A DNA stretch of 64,000 nucleotides. Source: CAZKWG01 sp964615375. Lineage in GTDB: Bacteria > Myxococcota_A > UBA796 > CAZKWG01. The notes under the pieces are model-generated. The model was given only the letters and a program-made list of their open reading frames with translations, was not told where the DNA came from and made no database searches. The stretch covers positions 1-64,000 of the forward strand of contig CAZTOW010000006.1 in assembly GCA_964615375.1 (NCBI GenBank), given 5' to 3'. The translations under genes were made by a program, and so were the position numbers. This document shows, in pieces, positions 28,304 to 37,982 of the stretch; the first letter of the stretch is position 1, and each line of letters begins with the position of its first letter.

Positions 28304-29530
28304 CTAGCCCGCGACGACCTTGAGCGTCTGCCCTATCTCGTCCAGCATGGCCCGGCAGCCGTCGTAGTCCGGGTGCCGCACCCACACCCAGGCGTTGGCC
28401 AGGTAGCCCGCCTCCACCGGCTGGGTGGGCGTGCCCGGGGGCGGCAGGTGGGCCCGGACGATCCAGCTCCCGTATTTCGCCTGCACCTCCTCCACCCCCA
28501 GGTAGCCCTTGATGTGGCCGTCCTGGCTGGGCCGCAGGGCGATGGCGCCCGCGCTGTAGCGGCGGCTGGGCGCGGGGCTGGTCCGCCCGAGCACGATGGC
28601 CTCGGCCCAGGCGCGGTAGAGGTCGAACTCGTTGGCGTAGTTGTAGAGGTCCCACATGCGGCAGCCGGGCGGGCGCGCGCCGATCTCGCTGAACGTGAGC
28701 CCGCGCGCCCCGTAGAACCACTCCATGTGGGTGGGGGTGGTGGACAGCCCGAGCGTCGCGACCACCCGCCGGCCGAAGTCCTTGAGCATGGCGTAGCCGG
28801 GCGCGTCGATGCGGTTGGTCACCACGATCTGCGGGCTGATCCAGCGGGTGCGCATGGCCTCCAGCACGTTCGGGTAGTAGTGGCAGACGCCCTCGAAGAC
28901 CACCTGCCCGTTGCAGGTGAGCGTGTCGTAGAAGCCCTCGTGCCCGGCGATGAACTCCTCCATCGTCATCGGCAGGGGGCGGCGATCCAGGCCGGTCTCG
29001 GCGATGGCCCGCAGCAGGTCCTCGTCGCTGTCCAGGCGGTAGGTGTTCACCGCCCCCGCCCCGTCCCGCGGCTTGAGGATGAGCGGGTAGCCCGCCTCCT
29101 GCGCGAAGGCGCGGGCCTCGGCCGCCGAGCTGACCGCGGCGTTCTTCGCGCAGGGGATACCGCGCGCGCGGAGGAACTGCTTCATCCTGAACTTGTCGCG
29201 GCACAGCAGCACGGTCTCGCTGGACATGCCCGGGATGCCCGTGCGCTCGCGCACGCGGGCCGCCATCAGCACGTGGGACTCGATGGTCGCCTCCAGGCGA
29301 TCCACCCAGGGCCCCCGGCGCTGGGCGCGGCGCACGGCCTCGGTGACGGCGTCCTCGTCAGCGAGGCTGGGGACGTGCTCGTAGAAGTCCAGCCAGCCCT
29401 TGACCTGGTCGTCGAGGTGCTCCACCCGGGTGTCCCCGATCCCCGTCACCACGGCGCCCACGCTCTTCAGCGCGCGGACGAACTCGCGCTGGTTCGAGGG
29501 GAAGTTGGGGGCGACGAACAGGACGTGCAT
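28304..29530 (-). CDS. ATP-grasp ligase, paralogue C
   Basis: The 408-aa protein is the third member of the local family. Blocks in order are MHVLFVAPNFPSNQREFVRAL, MSSETVLLCRDKFRMKQFL, YPLILKPRDGAGAVNTYRL (lid, about 150-168), EEFIAGHEGFYDTL, THMEWFYG and LTFSEIGARPPGCRMWDL (about 270-292). It starts at ATG 29530 with GGGAGG five bases upstream. It is more diverged from A and B than they are from each other in the linker after the lid (my reading, not a calculation). It is divergent from the esterase at 29628 and convergent with the RlpA-like gene. Mg-ATP residues are intact, so it should be active; the substrate is unknown. Confidence 0.8.
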   Translation of the reverse strand: MHVLFVAPNFPSNQREFVRALKSVGAVVTGIGDTRVEHLDDQVKGWLDFYEHVPSLADEDAVTEAVRRAQRRGPWVDRLEATIESHVLMAARVRERTGIPGMSSETVLLCRDKFRMKQFLRARGIPCAKNAAVSSAAEARAFAQEAGYPLILKPRDGAGAVNTYRLDSDEDLLRAIAETGLDRRPLPMTMEEFIAGHEGFYDTLTCNGQVVFEGVCHYYPNVLEAMRTRWISPQIVVTNRIDAPGYAMLKDFGRRVVATLGLSTTPTHMEWFYGARGLTFSEIGARPPGCRMWDLYNYANEFDLYRAWAEAIVLGRTSPAPSRRYSAGAIALRPSQDGHIKGYLGVEEVQAKYGSWIVRAHLPPPGTPTQPVEAGYLANAWVWVRHPDYDGCRAMLDEIGQTLKVVAG

Positions 29531-29627
29531 GAGGGCCTCCCATCGGCTACGAGGCCACTTGACCCGAGGCGCGGGTCACGGCAAGCCCCAGCGTGGCCCG
29601 ATCCGGAGCGGGCGCGAGGATCAGCGG

Positions 29628-30359
29628 ATGAGATACGAGGAGAAGAGCTGGTACAGCCCCGTGCTCGAGCGGGACATGGCGGTGGCGCAGTGGGGGCACA
29701 AGGGCAAGGCCCTGCTGCTCTTCCCCACCTCGGGCGCCGACCACCTCGATCACGCGCGCTTCAAGCTCATCGACGCGCTCAGCCCGCTGATCGAGGCGGG
29801 CCGGCTCCAGGTCTTCTCCGCCAACAGCGTGAGCCGGGACACCTGGAACAGCCGCACGGCCCCCGCCTGGTACAAGTCCAGGATGGCGGCGCGCTTCGAC
29901 CGCTACCTCCAGCACGAGCTCCTGCCCTGGGTGCGCTTCGCCGCCGACAACGGGGGCCAGAAGATCGCGGTGGCCGGCGCCAGCCTGGGCGCCTACGTGG
30001 CGATCAACGCGGGCGCCAAGCACCCGGACTGGATCGACCTCTCCATCGGGATGTCCGGCTGGTACGAGATGGACGCCTTCATGGACGGCCACCGGGACGA
30101 GGACTTCTACTTCAACAGCCCGCTGGACTTCCTGCCCAACCTGGGCGAGGGCTACCTGCTGGACCACCTGCGGCGGGGGCTCTTCCTCCTGGCCAACGGC
30201 GGCGGGCGCTGGGAGCACCTCGGTCAGGCCGCCCGGCTCACCCAGGTCCTCATCGACAAGCGCATCCCCGTCCGGCGCGAGGTCTGGGGCCCCGAGTGGG
30301 ACCACGACTGGCCGACCTGGCGGAAGATGCTGCCGCACTTTCTGGCCCAGGTGACCTGA
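29628..30359 (+). CDS. Alpha/beta-hydrolase, esterase-like (Fes/IroE or PHB-depolymerase superfamily)
   Basis: The 243-aa protein begins MRYEEKSWYSPVLERDMAV, which reads as the capping strand of D/YieL-like esterases. GKALLLFPTSGADH provides the oxyanion strand, IAVAGASLGAYVAINAG carries the GxSxG nucleophile (Ser about 116), and WDHDWPTWRKMLPHFL has the expected His near the C-terminus. ATG 29628 follows GAGGA by about eight bases; the open frame extends to 29400 but overlaps the divergent ATP-grasp gene. No signal peptide is present, so the enzyme is cytoplasmic. A carboxylic or phosphate-ester substrate cannot be read. It might act with the divergent ATP-grasp gene C, which is context only. 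Confidence 0.75.
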   Translation: MRYEEKSWYSPVLERDMAVAQWGHKGKALLLFPTSGADHLDHARFKLIDALSPLIEAGRLQVFSANSVSRDTWNSRTAPAWYKSRMAARFDRYLQHELLPWVRFAADNGGQKIAVAGASLGAYVAINAGAKHPDWIDLSIGMSGWYEMDAFMDGHRDEDFYFNSPLDFLPNLGEGYLLDHLRRGLFLLANGGGRWEHLGQAARLTQVLIDKRIPVRREVWGPEWDHDWPTWRKMLPHFLAQVT

Positions 30360-30387
30360 GCGCCCGCCGACGACCGCCCCGCGACGC

Positions 30388-30951
30388 CTACAGGAGATCG
30401 TTCTCCGTCATGTAGTCGCAGTCGCCGTAGCAGATGTTGTCGTAGCCCACACCCAGCTCCACGCACTCGAAGCCGCGGGCGCAGTCCGAGCTCGTGTTGC
30501 AGAAGTTCCAGCAGTAGCCCTCTCCGCCCTCGGAGTTGGCGATGCAGTACTGGTTCGTCCCGCAGGAGTAGAGGTTGTTGGTGTTGCAGCCCATCTCGCA
30601 CCACTGGCCGGTGCTCTTGCACTCGCCCGAGGAGGCGTCGCAGGTCTCCCCGTAGTCGCAGTCCAGCTCCGTGCTGCGGCACCCGTAGGAGGAGCAGGTG
30701 TGAGCCTCCTTGTCGCAGGTGAAGCCCGCGGTGCAGTCGGCGTCGCTCTCGCAGCCCTCCTGGCACTCGTAGTAGGGGTTGCAGAAGTTGGCGACGTCAC
30801 AGTCCGCGGAGCTCAGGCACCCGACCTGCGAGCACTTGCCCTCCACGCAGCCCATCCCCTCGGGGCAGCTCCCGTGGTCCACGCACTCCTGCTTCTCCAG
30901 CCCCCCGCAGCTCGAGCTCGCGGTGAGCAGCACGACGAGCAGTGACCTCAC
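30388..30951 (-). CDS. Cys-rich lipoprotein with repeated CxxG/DC modules
   Basis: The 187-aa product has a signal ending in a Ser-rich lipobox-like site (TASSSC, Cys about 15). After that it holds many Cys in repeats of the type C..(S/D)..C..G..C, for example SCPEGMGC, LSSADCDVANFC, ESDADCTAGFTC and NTSSDCARGFEC, as in EGF-like or Dickkopf-like Cys-rich secreted proteins of Myxococcota. The modules should be disulfide-bonded and exposed outside the inner membrane. It starts with GTG 30951, overlapping the stop of the upstream vWA lipoprotein gene by four bases (GTGA), so the pair is co-translated. Its function is unknown; a joint adhesion or surface complex with the vWA protein is an inference. 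Confidence 0.7.
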   Translation of the reverse strand: MRSLLVVLLTASSSCGGLEKQECVDHGSCPEGMGCVEGKCSQVGCLSSADCDVANFCNPYYECQEGCESDADCTAGFTCDKEAHTCSSYGCRSTELDCDYGETCDASSGECKSTGQWCEMGCNTNNLYSCGTNQYCIANSEGGEGYCWNFCNTSSDCARGFECVELGVGYDNICYGDCDYMTENDLL

Positions 30952-32006
30952 GCCCCCTCCTCGCTGCTCTCGGCGCCCTGGCAGAAGTTCTCGGGCTTGC
31001 CGTCCCCGTAGTCGTAGCGGATCGTGATCTTGGAGCCGATGGGCGGCAGCTGCTCGCGATCGAAGATGACCGCGGGCATGGGCTCACCCTCGTCGTCTTC
31101 CAGCAGATCATAGGTCCAGCGCCCGTCGTCGCAGGGGATCTCCTCCTCGTCCAGGGTCACCGTCAGCGTGCTGAGCGCCGGCAGATCCGTGAGGTAGAAG
31201 GTGTCGACCAGGCGGCTCGCGTTCAGCGAGAGGTCGGTCACGATGCTGGAGAAGTCGTCCGCGCAGATGTCCGAGCGGATGCCGTTCGTCTGCTTCGCCA
31301 CGTCCAGGTAGCGGCTGCCCACCGAGGCCCCGGCGTTCACCTCGCGCTGCGAGCAGTCCTCCAGATCCTGGACCACCAGCGCCGAGGCGTTGAAGACGTC
31401 GCGCGAGCGCTGGCCCTTCACGTCGCGGTAGGCGTTGATGTACTCGTTGACCCCATAGGGCGAGTAGTCCTGCTCGTTGGCCACGAAGATGATGGAGAGG
31501 CTGGCCTCGTCGCGCAGGAAGCCCTCGTTGTCCTCCTTGGCCTGGTCGTCGGTGACGGCCAGGTAGGCGCTCTGGAGGCCCATCTCGTAGCCGCTGCCGC
31601 AGATGCCCAGCGCGACGAGCTCGGCGAACTTGTCCTCGGCGTTCTGCGTGTCCGCCGTGATGAAGGTCCCGTCCACCAGGTGCCCGCCCTTGGGGATGTC
31701 GTCGATGTCGGCCTGCGTGCAGTCGTTGATGCCCGCCGCGGCCTCCCCCACCGAGGTCGTGAGCACGCCGATGTGGTAGTCGACGTTCGCTTCGGTGAAG
31801 AAGCTGATGAACTCGAGGAAGTTCTCTCCCAGCTTCTCCTGGTAGGGATCCATCGAGCAGGAATTATCGACGACCAGCAGGATGTCGACCTCAGCGGCCG
31901 GGTCCTGGTAGAAGATGTCCAGGCCCTCGAAGCGCGCGTACTCGTACTCCACGCACCCGGCTGACACGGCCAGGGCCAGGACGCCGGCGGCGAACATGGG
32001 ACGCAT
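30948..32006 (-). CDS. Lipoprotein with von Willebrand A domain
   Basis: The 352-aa product has a signal and lipobox (LALAVSAGC, Cys about 17). The vWA domain (about 38-230) opens with VDILLVVDNSCSMDPYQEKL, which has an intact MIDAS DxSxS. DYHIGVLTTS and SLSIIFVANEQDYSP are its later core strands. The C-terminal part (about 235-352) is a second, strand-rich domain with paired Cys. ATG 32006 has GGAGGG upstream and starts the signal; the open frame continues to 32027. It is coupled to the Cys-rich lipoprotein downstream. Such vWA lipoproteins are common in Myxococcota and bind proteins or metal; the ligand is unknown here. Confidence 0.8.
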   Translation of the reverse strand: MRPMFAAGVLALAVSAGCVEYEYARFEGLDIFYQDPAAEVDILLVVDNSCSMDPYQEKLGENFLEFISFFTEANVDYHIGVLTTSVGEAAAGINDCTQADIDDIPKGGHLVDGTFITADTQNAEDKFAELVALGICGSGYEMGLQSAYLAVTDDQAKEDNEGFLRDEASLSIIFVANEQDYSPYGVNEYINAYRDVKGQRSRDVFNASALVVQDLEDCSQREVNAGASVGSRYLDVAKQTNGIRSDICADDFSSIVTDLSLNASRLVDTFYLTDLPALSTLTVTLDEEEIPCDDGRWTYDLLEDDEGEPMPAVIFDREQLPPIGSKITIRYDYGDGKPENFCQGAESSEEGA

Positions 32007-32056
32007 GAGATCCCTCCTCCCCCACAATGTAACCTCAAAACCCCGAGAGGCGGCAA

Positions 32057-32608
32057 ATGTCCCGTGACATGCCCTCGGGGAGCCCGACCAGCACGCGCTC
32101 CCCGCGACAGCGACCGCCCTGGGCTCGACGCCTGGATCGCGCCGTGGGCCTGGCGCTGCGCCTGGGGGGGCGGCTGCTGGGGCGACCCTCGGACGCGCTC
32201 CTGGGCGAGCTGGCGGCGGCGGACCGGCCGGGGCTGCGGCTGGCGCCGGACCAGTGGGAGCACGCGGAGAGCGCGGAGATGCACATCACCGCGGGTCGGG
32301 CCGCCTTCGAGGCCGGGCAGCACGGGGAGGCCCTGCATCACTTCGGGCTCGCGCTGGAGGCCTCGCCCGAGGCGACCTGGGCCTGGCACGGGCGCGGGGA
32401 CGCGCTCCAGCTCCTCGGGCGCCACGAGGACGCGCTGGCCGCCTACGCCCGCGCCGCCACTCTCGCGCCGGAGACCGGGCTCCACGAGGCGGGCAGGGCC
32501 AACGCGCTCAGGGCCCTCGGGCGCGAAGAAGAAGCCACGGAGGCCTGGTCTCGCGCGCTCACGCTCGATCCGTCGCTTCGGTGGATGCGACCGGGTCAGA
32601 CGGGTTAG
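32057..32608 (+). CDS. TPR repeat protein
   Basis: The 183-aa product has a basic, Arg-rich N-terminus followed by three tetratricopeptide-like repeats between about 75 and 175. Their signatures are GRAAFEAGQHGEALHHFGLALEASPEA, then AWHGRGDALQLLGRHEDALAAYARAATLAPET, then GRANALRALGREEEATEAWSRALTLDP. No signal peptide is seen. It probably serves as a small protein-protein adaptor. It is divergent from the vWA lipoprotein and lies 36 bases upstream of ffh on the same strand. Start ATG 32057 follows GAGAGG; ATG 32069 is an alternative. Confidence 0.75.
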   Translation: MSRDMPSGSPTSTRSPRQRPPWARRLDRAVGLALRLGGRLLGRPSDALLGELAAADRPGLRLAPDQWEHAESAEMHITAGRAAFEAGQHGEALHHFGLALEASPEATWAWHGRGDALQLLGRHEDALAAYARAATLAPETGLHEAGRANALRALGREEEATEAWSRALTLDPSLRWMRPGQTG

Positions 32609-32644
32609 CAGGATCGGATCGCTGCACCTGGAGACTGGAAGACG

Positions 32645-34216
<1,572 letters not shown>

Positions 34217-35098
34217 GTGCGCAGGCTCGTCCGCGCGCCGGACCACCTGGGCGACGGGGTGATGGCCCTGCCCGCGGTGGAGGCGCTCGGTCAGGACGCG
34301 CGGTGGATCTGGGGGCCGCGCTGGGCGGGCGAGCTCTACCGCCACCTTCCGGCGCGGATCATCCGCGGACCGGGTGAGCTCGCCGGGGAGCCTCCCCCCG
34401 AGCAGGTGGTCCTGCTCAAGCCCTCCTTCGGGGCCGCGGTGGACGCGCTGGCCTTCCGCTGCCCGCGGGTGGGCCTGGACACCGCCTGGCGGGGCTGGCT
34501 GCTGACCGTGGCCGTGCCCGAGCGCGGGCCGCACCGCGTGGACGATCTGTGCGCCGTGGCGCGAGCGGCGGGGGCCGAGCCGCGGGGGCTCCCCCAGTAC
34601 CCCAGCACAGAGGCTGATCTCCCCCAGCTCCCCCCGCTGCCGGACCGCCTCGTGCTGCTGCTCCCGGGGACCGCCAGCCCGGCGACGGTGCGCTGGCCGC
34701 GCTTCCGGGCCCTCGCCGACCGGCTGGAGGGGCGGGCCGTCTTCGCCGGGGGGCCGGCGGACATGGCGTACATCGCCGAGATCGCCGGCCCTCACCTCGT
34801 CCTCCCCCCGCTCACGCTGCCGGCCCTGGCCCGGCTGGCGGTCATGGCGGCGGCGGTGGTGGGCAACGACAGCGGGCTCCCCCACCTGGCGGCGGCGGCG
34901 CGGCGGGCGGCGGGCGCGCCCACGGAGGCGGTCCACGTCGTCTACGGGTCCACCGACCCCGCGCGCACCGGCCCGCCGGGCAGCACCCCCCACCACGGCA
35001 GCCGCCCGGGCTGCTGGCCCTGCTACCAGAAGCGCTGCAACATCGGGACTCCTTGCCTGGACATGGGCGTGGAAGGTCTGCTCTCGCGGATCGGCTGA
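34217..35098 (+). CDS. Glycosyltransferase family 9, LPS heptosyltransferase-like
   Basis: The 293-aa product begins with GTG immediately after the ffh stop. RRLVRAPDHLGDGVMALPAVEAL is the typical GT9 N-terminus (like WaaF, LGD motif). The sugar-nucleotide domain has LVLLLPGTASPATVRWP and VVGNDSGLPHLAAA, the GT9 donor-site signature. The Cys-rich end CWPCYQKRCNIGTPCLD matches the heptosyltransferase II pattern. It should add ADP-heptose to the LPS inner core on the cytoplasmic face. At 293 aa it is shorter than the usual 330-350. The junction TAG|GTG with ffh gives zero gap, so both are almost certainly on one transcript. Confidence 0.82.
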   Translation: MRRLVRAPDHLGDGVMALPAVEALGQDARWIWGPRWAGELYRHLPARIIRGPGELAGEPPPEQVVLLKPSFGAAVDALAFRCPRVGLDTAWRGWLLTVAVPERGPHRVDDLCAVARAAGAEPRGLPQYPSTEADLPQLPPLPDRLVLLLPGTASPATVRWPRFRALADRLEGRAVFAGGPADMAYIAEIAGPHLVLPPLTLPALARLAVMAAAVVGNDSGLPHLAAAARRAAGAPTEAVHVVYGSTDPARTGPPGSTPHHGSRPGCWPCYQKRCNIGTPCLDMGVEGLLSRIG

Positions 35099-35133
35099 GC
35101 AGCGGGAGTGGAATCTTCGACGCACGCGCTCGA

Positions 35134-35163
35134 CTTAGATGCACTTCACATATATGTATGATG
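35134..35163. promoter_or_regulatory. Imperfect 30-bp palindrome upstream of the NrtR-like gene
   Basis: The dyad is centred on the perfect palindrome ACATATATGT, flanked symmetrically by GATGCA on the left and TGCATC on the right, with mismatches only between those blocks. It ends 16 bases before the GTG start at 35180. The AT-rich core stands out in this GC-rich DNA and could overlap a -10 element (TATGAT). An operator for the regulator encoded just downstream is the natural reading. Confidence 0.55.
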
Positions 35164-35179
35164 CATCGAAGGAGCCGCC

Positions 35180-35923
35180 GTGCCCAGACCGCCCCTCACC
35201 CAGGAAGAGGCCAGCTTCCTGGCAGCCTACGACGCCGACGCCTTCCCGCGCCCCTCGGTCGCCGTGGACGTCGTCGCCCTCACCGTGGACGAGGGCGCGC
35301 TGCACGTCGGCCTCTACCGGCGCCAGGAGCACCCGGGCCTCGGGGCCTACGCGCTCCCCGGCGGCTTCGTGCGCCTGGACGAGTCGCTGGACGACGCGGC
35401 GCGGCGGGTGCTGGACGTCAAGCTGGGCCTCCGCGGCGTGTTCCTGGAGCAGCTCTACACCTTTGGCGCGCCGGACCGCGATCCGCGCGGGCGGGTGATC
35501 TCGGTCGCCTACTACGCGCTGGTGGACCAGGGGCGCTTCCCCCGGGACCGGGGGGGCGTGATCACCGCCCGCGTGGCCGTGGGCTGGAGCGGGGAGCGCG
35601 GCGGGCCCGCCGAGGCCCTGGACCGCGCCGGGAGCGCGCTGCCCCTGGCCTTCGACCACGACGAGATCCTCGGGCTCGCCGTGCTGCGCCTCCGCGGGAA
35701 GCTGGACTACAGCCCGGTGGGCTTCCAGCTCCTCCCGGCGGAATTCACGCTCCGCCAGCTCCAGGACGTCCACGAGATCGTCCGGGGCGAGCCCACCAAC
35801 AAGGACTCCTTCCGGCGGCGGATGCTGGCCAGCGGCCAGCTCCAGCCCACCGGGATCTTCGAGCAGGACGTCACCTGGAGACCGGCCGAGCTCTACCGCT
35901 TCGCCCAGCGCTCCGCGCTTTGA
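35180..35923 (+). CDS. NrtR-type transcriptional regulator (Nudix fold with winged helix)
   Basis: The 247-aa product combines a Nudix domain (about 25-165) with a C-terminal winged helix (about 175-240), where LPAEFTLRQLQDVHEIVRG and DSFRRRMLASGQLQPTG are the usual NrtR DNA-binding helices. In the Nudix box (61-84) the hydrolase REUxEE core reads RVLDVK, so catalytic Glu residues are lost. That is the sign of the NrtR regulators, which bind ADP-ribose-type effectors and control NAD cofactor genes. An imperfect palindrome sits just upstream, and an SPFH gene and a NAD-kinase-like gene follow. GTG 35180 has GAAGGAG upstream. Control of the downstream genes and itself is inferred. Confidence 0.85.
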   Translation: MPRPPLTQEEASFLAAYDADAFPRPSVAVDVVALTVDEGALHVGLYRRQEHPGLGAYALPGGFVRLDESLDDAARRVLDVKLGLRGVFLEQLYTFGAPDRDPRGRVISVAYYALVDQGRFPRDRGGVITARVAVGWSGERGGPAEALDRAGSALPLAFDHDEILGLAVLRLRGKLDYSPVGFQLLPAEFTLRQLQDVHEIVRGEPTNKDSFRRRMLASGQLQPTGIFEQDVTWRPAELYRFAQRSAL

Positions 35924-35934
35924 CAGGAGGAACC

Positions 35935-37050
35935 ATGGCTACCGTTCAGACCGTCACCCTCCCCGCCGCGCCCGCGGCCTCCCCTCGCCCGCCCCGCGCC
36001 AGCCTGGCCAGCGCGCCCCCGGCCGACATCAGCTCCATGGTGTTCGTCCGCCACCTCCGCGCCGCGCCGACCGCCCACGTCCTCTTCTACCGGGGCGGAA
36101 AGCTGACCGAGAGCGGTCGCGGGCTGGCCTTCTGGTTCCTGCCGCTGGGCGCGACCGTCTGCGTGGTGCCCCTGGACGATCGCGAGCAGAGCGTGATCTT
36201 CCGCGGCCGGAGCGCCGACTTCCAGGAGATCACGGTCAACGGCGTCATCGTCTACCGCGTGGAGAAGCCCGACGTGCTGGCCGGTCGCGTGGACTTCGCC
36301 ATCGACGCGCGCAGCGGCACCTACGAGAACGAGCCCCTGGACCGCCTCGCCGCCGTGGTCACGCAGCTCTCCCAGCAGCTCGCGCTCACCTGGCTCGCCC
36401 GCCGCCCGCTGGCCGAGGCCCTGGCCGAGGGGCCGGACGCCCTGCGCGCGGTGGTGGAGGAGGGGCTGCGCGCCGACCCCGGGCTCTCGGGGATGGGGCT
36501 CACCGTGGTCGCCGCCCGCATCGCCTCCATCGCCCCGACCTCCGAGATGGAGAAGGCGCTGCAGATGCCGACCCGCGAGGCCATCCAGCAGCAGGCCGAC
36601 CAGGCCACCTTCGCCCGCCGCGCCCTGGCCGTGGAGAAGGAGCGCGCCATCCAGGAGAACGAGCTGAGCAACCAGATCGAGCTGGCCCGCCGCGAGGAGA
36701 CGCTGATCGCCCAGCGCGGGCAGAACGAGCGACGGCGCGCCCAGGAGAGCGCCGAGAGCAAGCGCATCGAGGCCGAAGGTGTGGCGGCCAACATCAAGAT
36801 CAACGCCGCGGCCCAGAGCGAGAGCATCCGCGCGCTGGAGACCGCCAAGGTGGAGGCCGAGCGCGAGCGCATGGAGATCTACCGCGACCTGCCGCCCGCC
36901 GCGCTCATGGGCCTCGCCGCGCGCGAGCTGGCGGGCAAGCTCCAGAGCATCGAGCACCTCAACCTCAGCCCCGACCTGCTCGGCTCGCTGCTGGAGCGCG
37001 TGCTGGGGGCCGGCGCCCGCCGCCTCGAGGCCGACGGCCGCCAGGCCTGA
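35935..37050 (+). CDS. SPFH/band-7 domain protein
   Basis: The 371-aa product has AGGAGG before ATG 35935. After a Pro/Ala-rich N-terminus, an SPFH domain covers about 35-195 (VLFYRGGKLTESGRGLAFWF, then QEITVNGVIVYRV and a GMGLTVVAARIASIAPTSEM end). A long charged coiled coil follows (about 200-320, many Glu/Arg/Gln), and a short C-terminal region (PAALMGLAARELAGKLQSI) resembles the end of prohibitin/flotillin-like proteins. There is no clear transmembrane anchor, so the start may be tail-inserted or peripheral. It lies 12 bases after the NrtR-like gene and 36 before the NAD-kinase-like gene. A scaffold or oligomer role is expected from the family; the link to NAD metabolism is unexplained. 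Confidence 0.8.
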   Translation: MATVQTVTLPAAPAASPRPPRASLASAPPADISSMVFVRHLRAAPTAHVLFYRGGKLTESGRGLAFWFLPLGATVCVVPLDDREQSVIFRGRSADFQEITVNGVIVYRVEKPDVLAGRVDFAIDARSGTYENEPLDRLAAVVTQLSQQLALTWLARRPLAEALAEGPDALRAVVEEGLRADPGLSGMGLTVVAARIASIAPTSEMEKALQMPTREAIQQQADQATFARRALAVEKERAIQENELSNQIELARREETLIAQRGQNERRRAQESAESKRIEAEGVAANIKINAAAQSESIRALETAKVEAERERMEIYRDLPPAALMGLAARELAGKLQSIEHLNLSPDLLGSLLERVLGAGARRLEADGRQA

Positions 37051-37086
37051 GCGTCGCAGCACCCGCTACCCGAGAGGAGGTACACC

Positions 37087-37980
37087 GTGGCCAGCGTCCC
37101 GCCCCGCGCCGTCGTCGTCACTCGCCCGAGCGAGCTCGCCCTGCTGCTCCAGCGGCACGGCACCCGCGGACAGGCCCGCTTCTTCCTGGAGAGCCGCGGG
37201 CAGCGCCTGGAGGATCTGGAGGCGGTGGACGCCGTGCTCCAGCACGCCCTCCACGCCGCGCTCGCCGCCATCCCCTCGGACTGGCGGAGGGCGCGGGTCT
37301 CCCGGGCGGAGCTGGATCGCTTCCTCTTCGAGCCGGAGGACGTGGTGGTCGCGGTGGGCCAGGACGGGCTGGTGGCCAACGTCGCGCGCTACCTGCGCGG
37401 ACAGCCGGTGATCGGGGTGAACCCCTCCCGCCGGCTCTATGACGGGGTGCTGGCGCGCCACACGCCGGAGTCCACGGGGAAGCTGCTGGTGGCCGCCGCC
37501 GCGGGCGCGGACTGCGAGGAGCGGACCATGGTGGAGGCGCGCACCCCCGACGGCCAGGTCCTGCGCGCGCTCAACGAGATCTTCGTGGGCCACCGCTCGC
37601 ACCAGAGCGCCCGCTACCGGCTGGACTTCCAGGGCCGGTCCGAGCGCCACAGCTCGTCCGGGCTCATCGTCTGCACCGGGACCGGCGCCACCGGCTGGGC
37701 GCGCAGCGTCTCGCTCCGCCGCGAGGGCTGCCCGCCCCTCCCCGATCCACGCTCCCGGGACCTCGTCCTCCTGGTGCGCGAGCCCTGGCCGGGGGTGGGG
37801 ACCGGGACCACCCTCGCCGACGCGCGCTTCGGGCCGGATGCCGCGCTCGAGGTGCTCAGCGAGATGAACGAGGGCGGGGTGGTCTTCGGCGACGGCATCG
37901 AGGACGACCGGCTGGAGCTCAACTGGGGCCAGCGGGTGCGCGTGGGCGTCGCCGAGACCGGGCTGCGGCTGGTGGCCTGA
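37087..37980 (+). CDS. NAD-kinase-like protein with altered glycine loop
   Basis: The 297-aa product has the order of landmarks of ATP-NAD kinase. These are an N-terminal Rossmann-like region, VVVAVGQDGLVANVARYL at 87-102 (where family members have GGDGT), GVNPSRRLYDGVL, NEIFVG (Asn 163, Glu 164) and CTGTGATGWARS (196-206, compare TPTGSTAY). The GGDGT to GQDGL change removes one Gly and the Thr that contact phosphate, so activity may be altered or lost. GTG 37087 is preceded by GAGAGGAGG. Following an NrtR-like regulator and SPFH protein suggests NAD(P) homeostasis. Diacylglycerol-kinase-like relatives share the fold and cannot be excluded. Confidence 0.7.
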   Translation: MASVPPRAVVVTRPSELALLLQRHGTRGQARFFLESRGQRLEDLEAVDAVLQHALHAALAAIPSDWRRARVSRAELDRFLFEPEDVVVAVGQDGLVANVARYLRGQPVIGVNPSRRLYDGVLARHTPESTGKLLVAAAAGADCEERTMVEARTPDGQVLRALNEIFVGHRSHQSARYRLDFQGRSERHSSSGLIVCTGTGATGWARSVSLRREGCPPLPDPRSRDLVLLVREPWPGVGTGTTLADARFGPDAALEVLSEMNEGGVVFGDGIEDDRLELNWGQRVRVGVAETGLRLVA

Positions 37981-37982
37981 GC

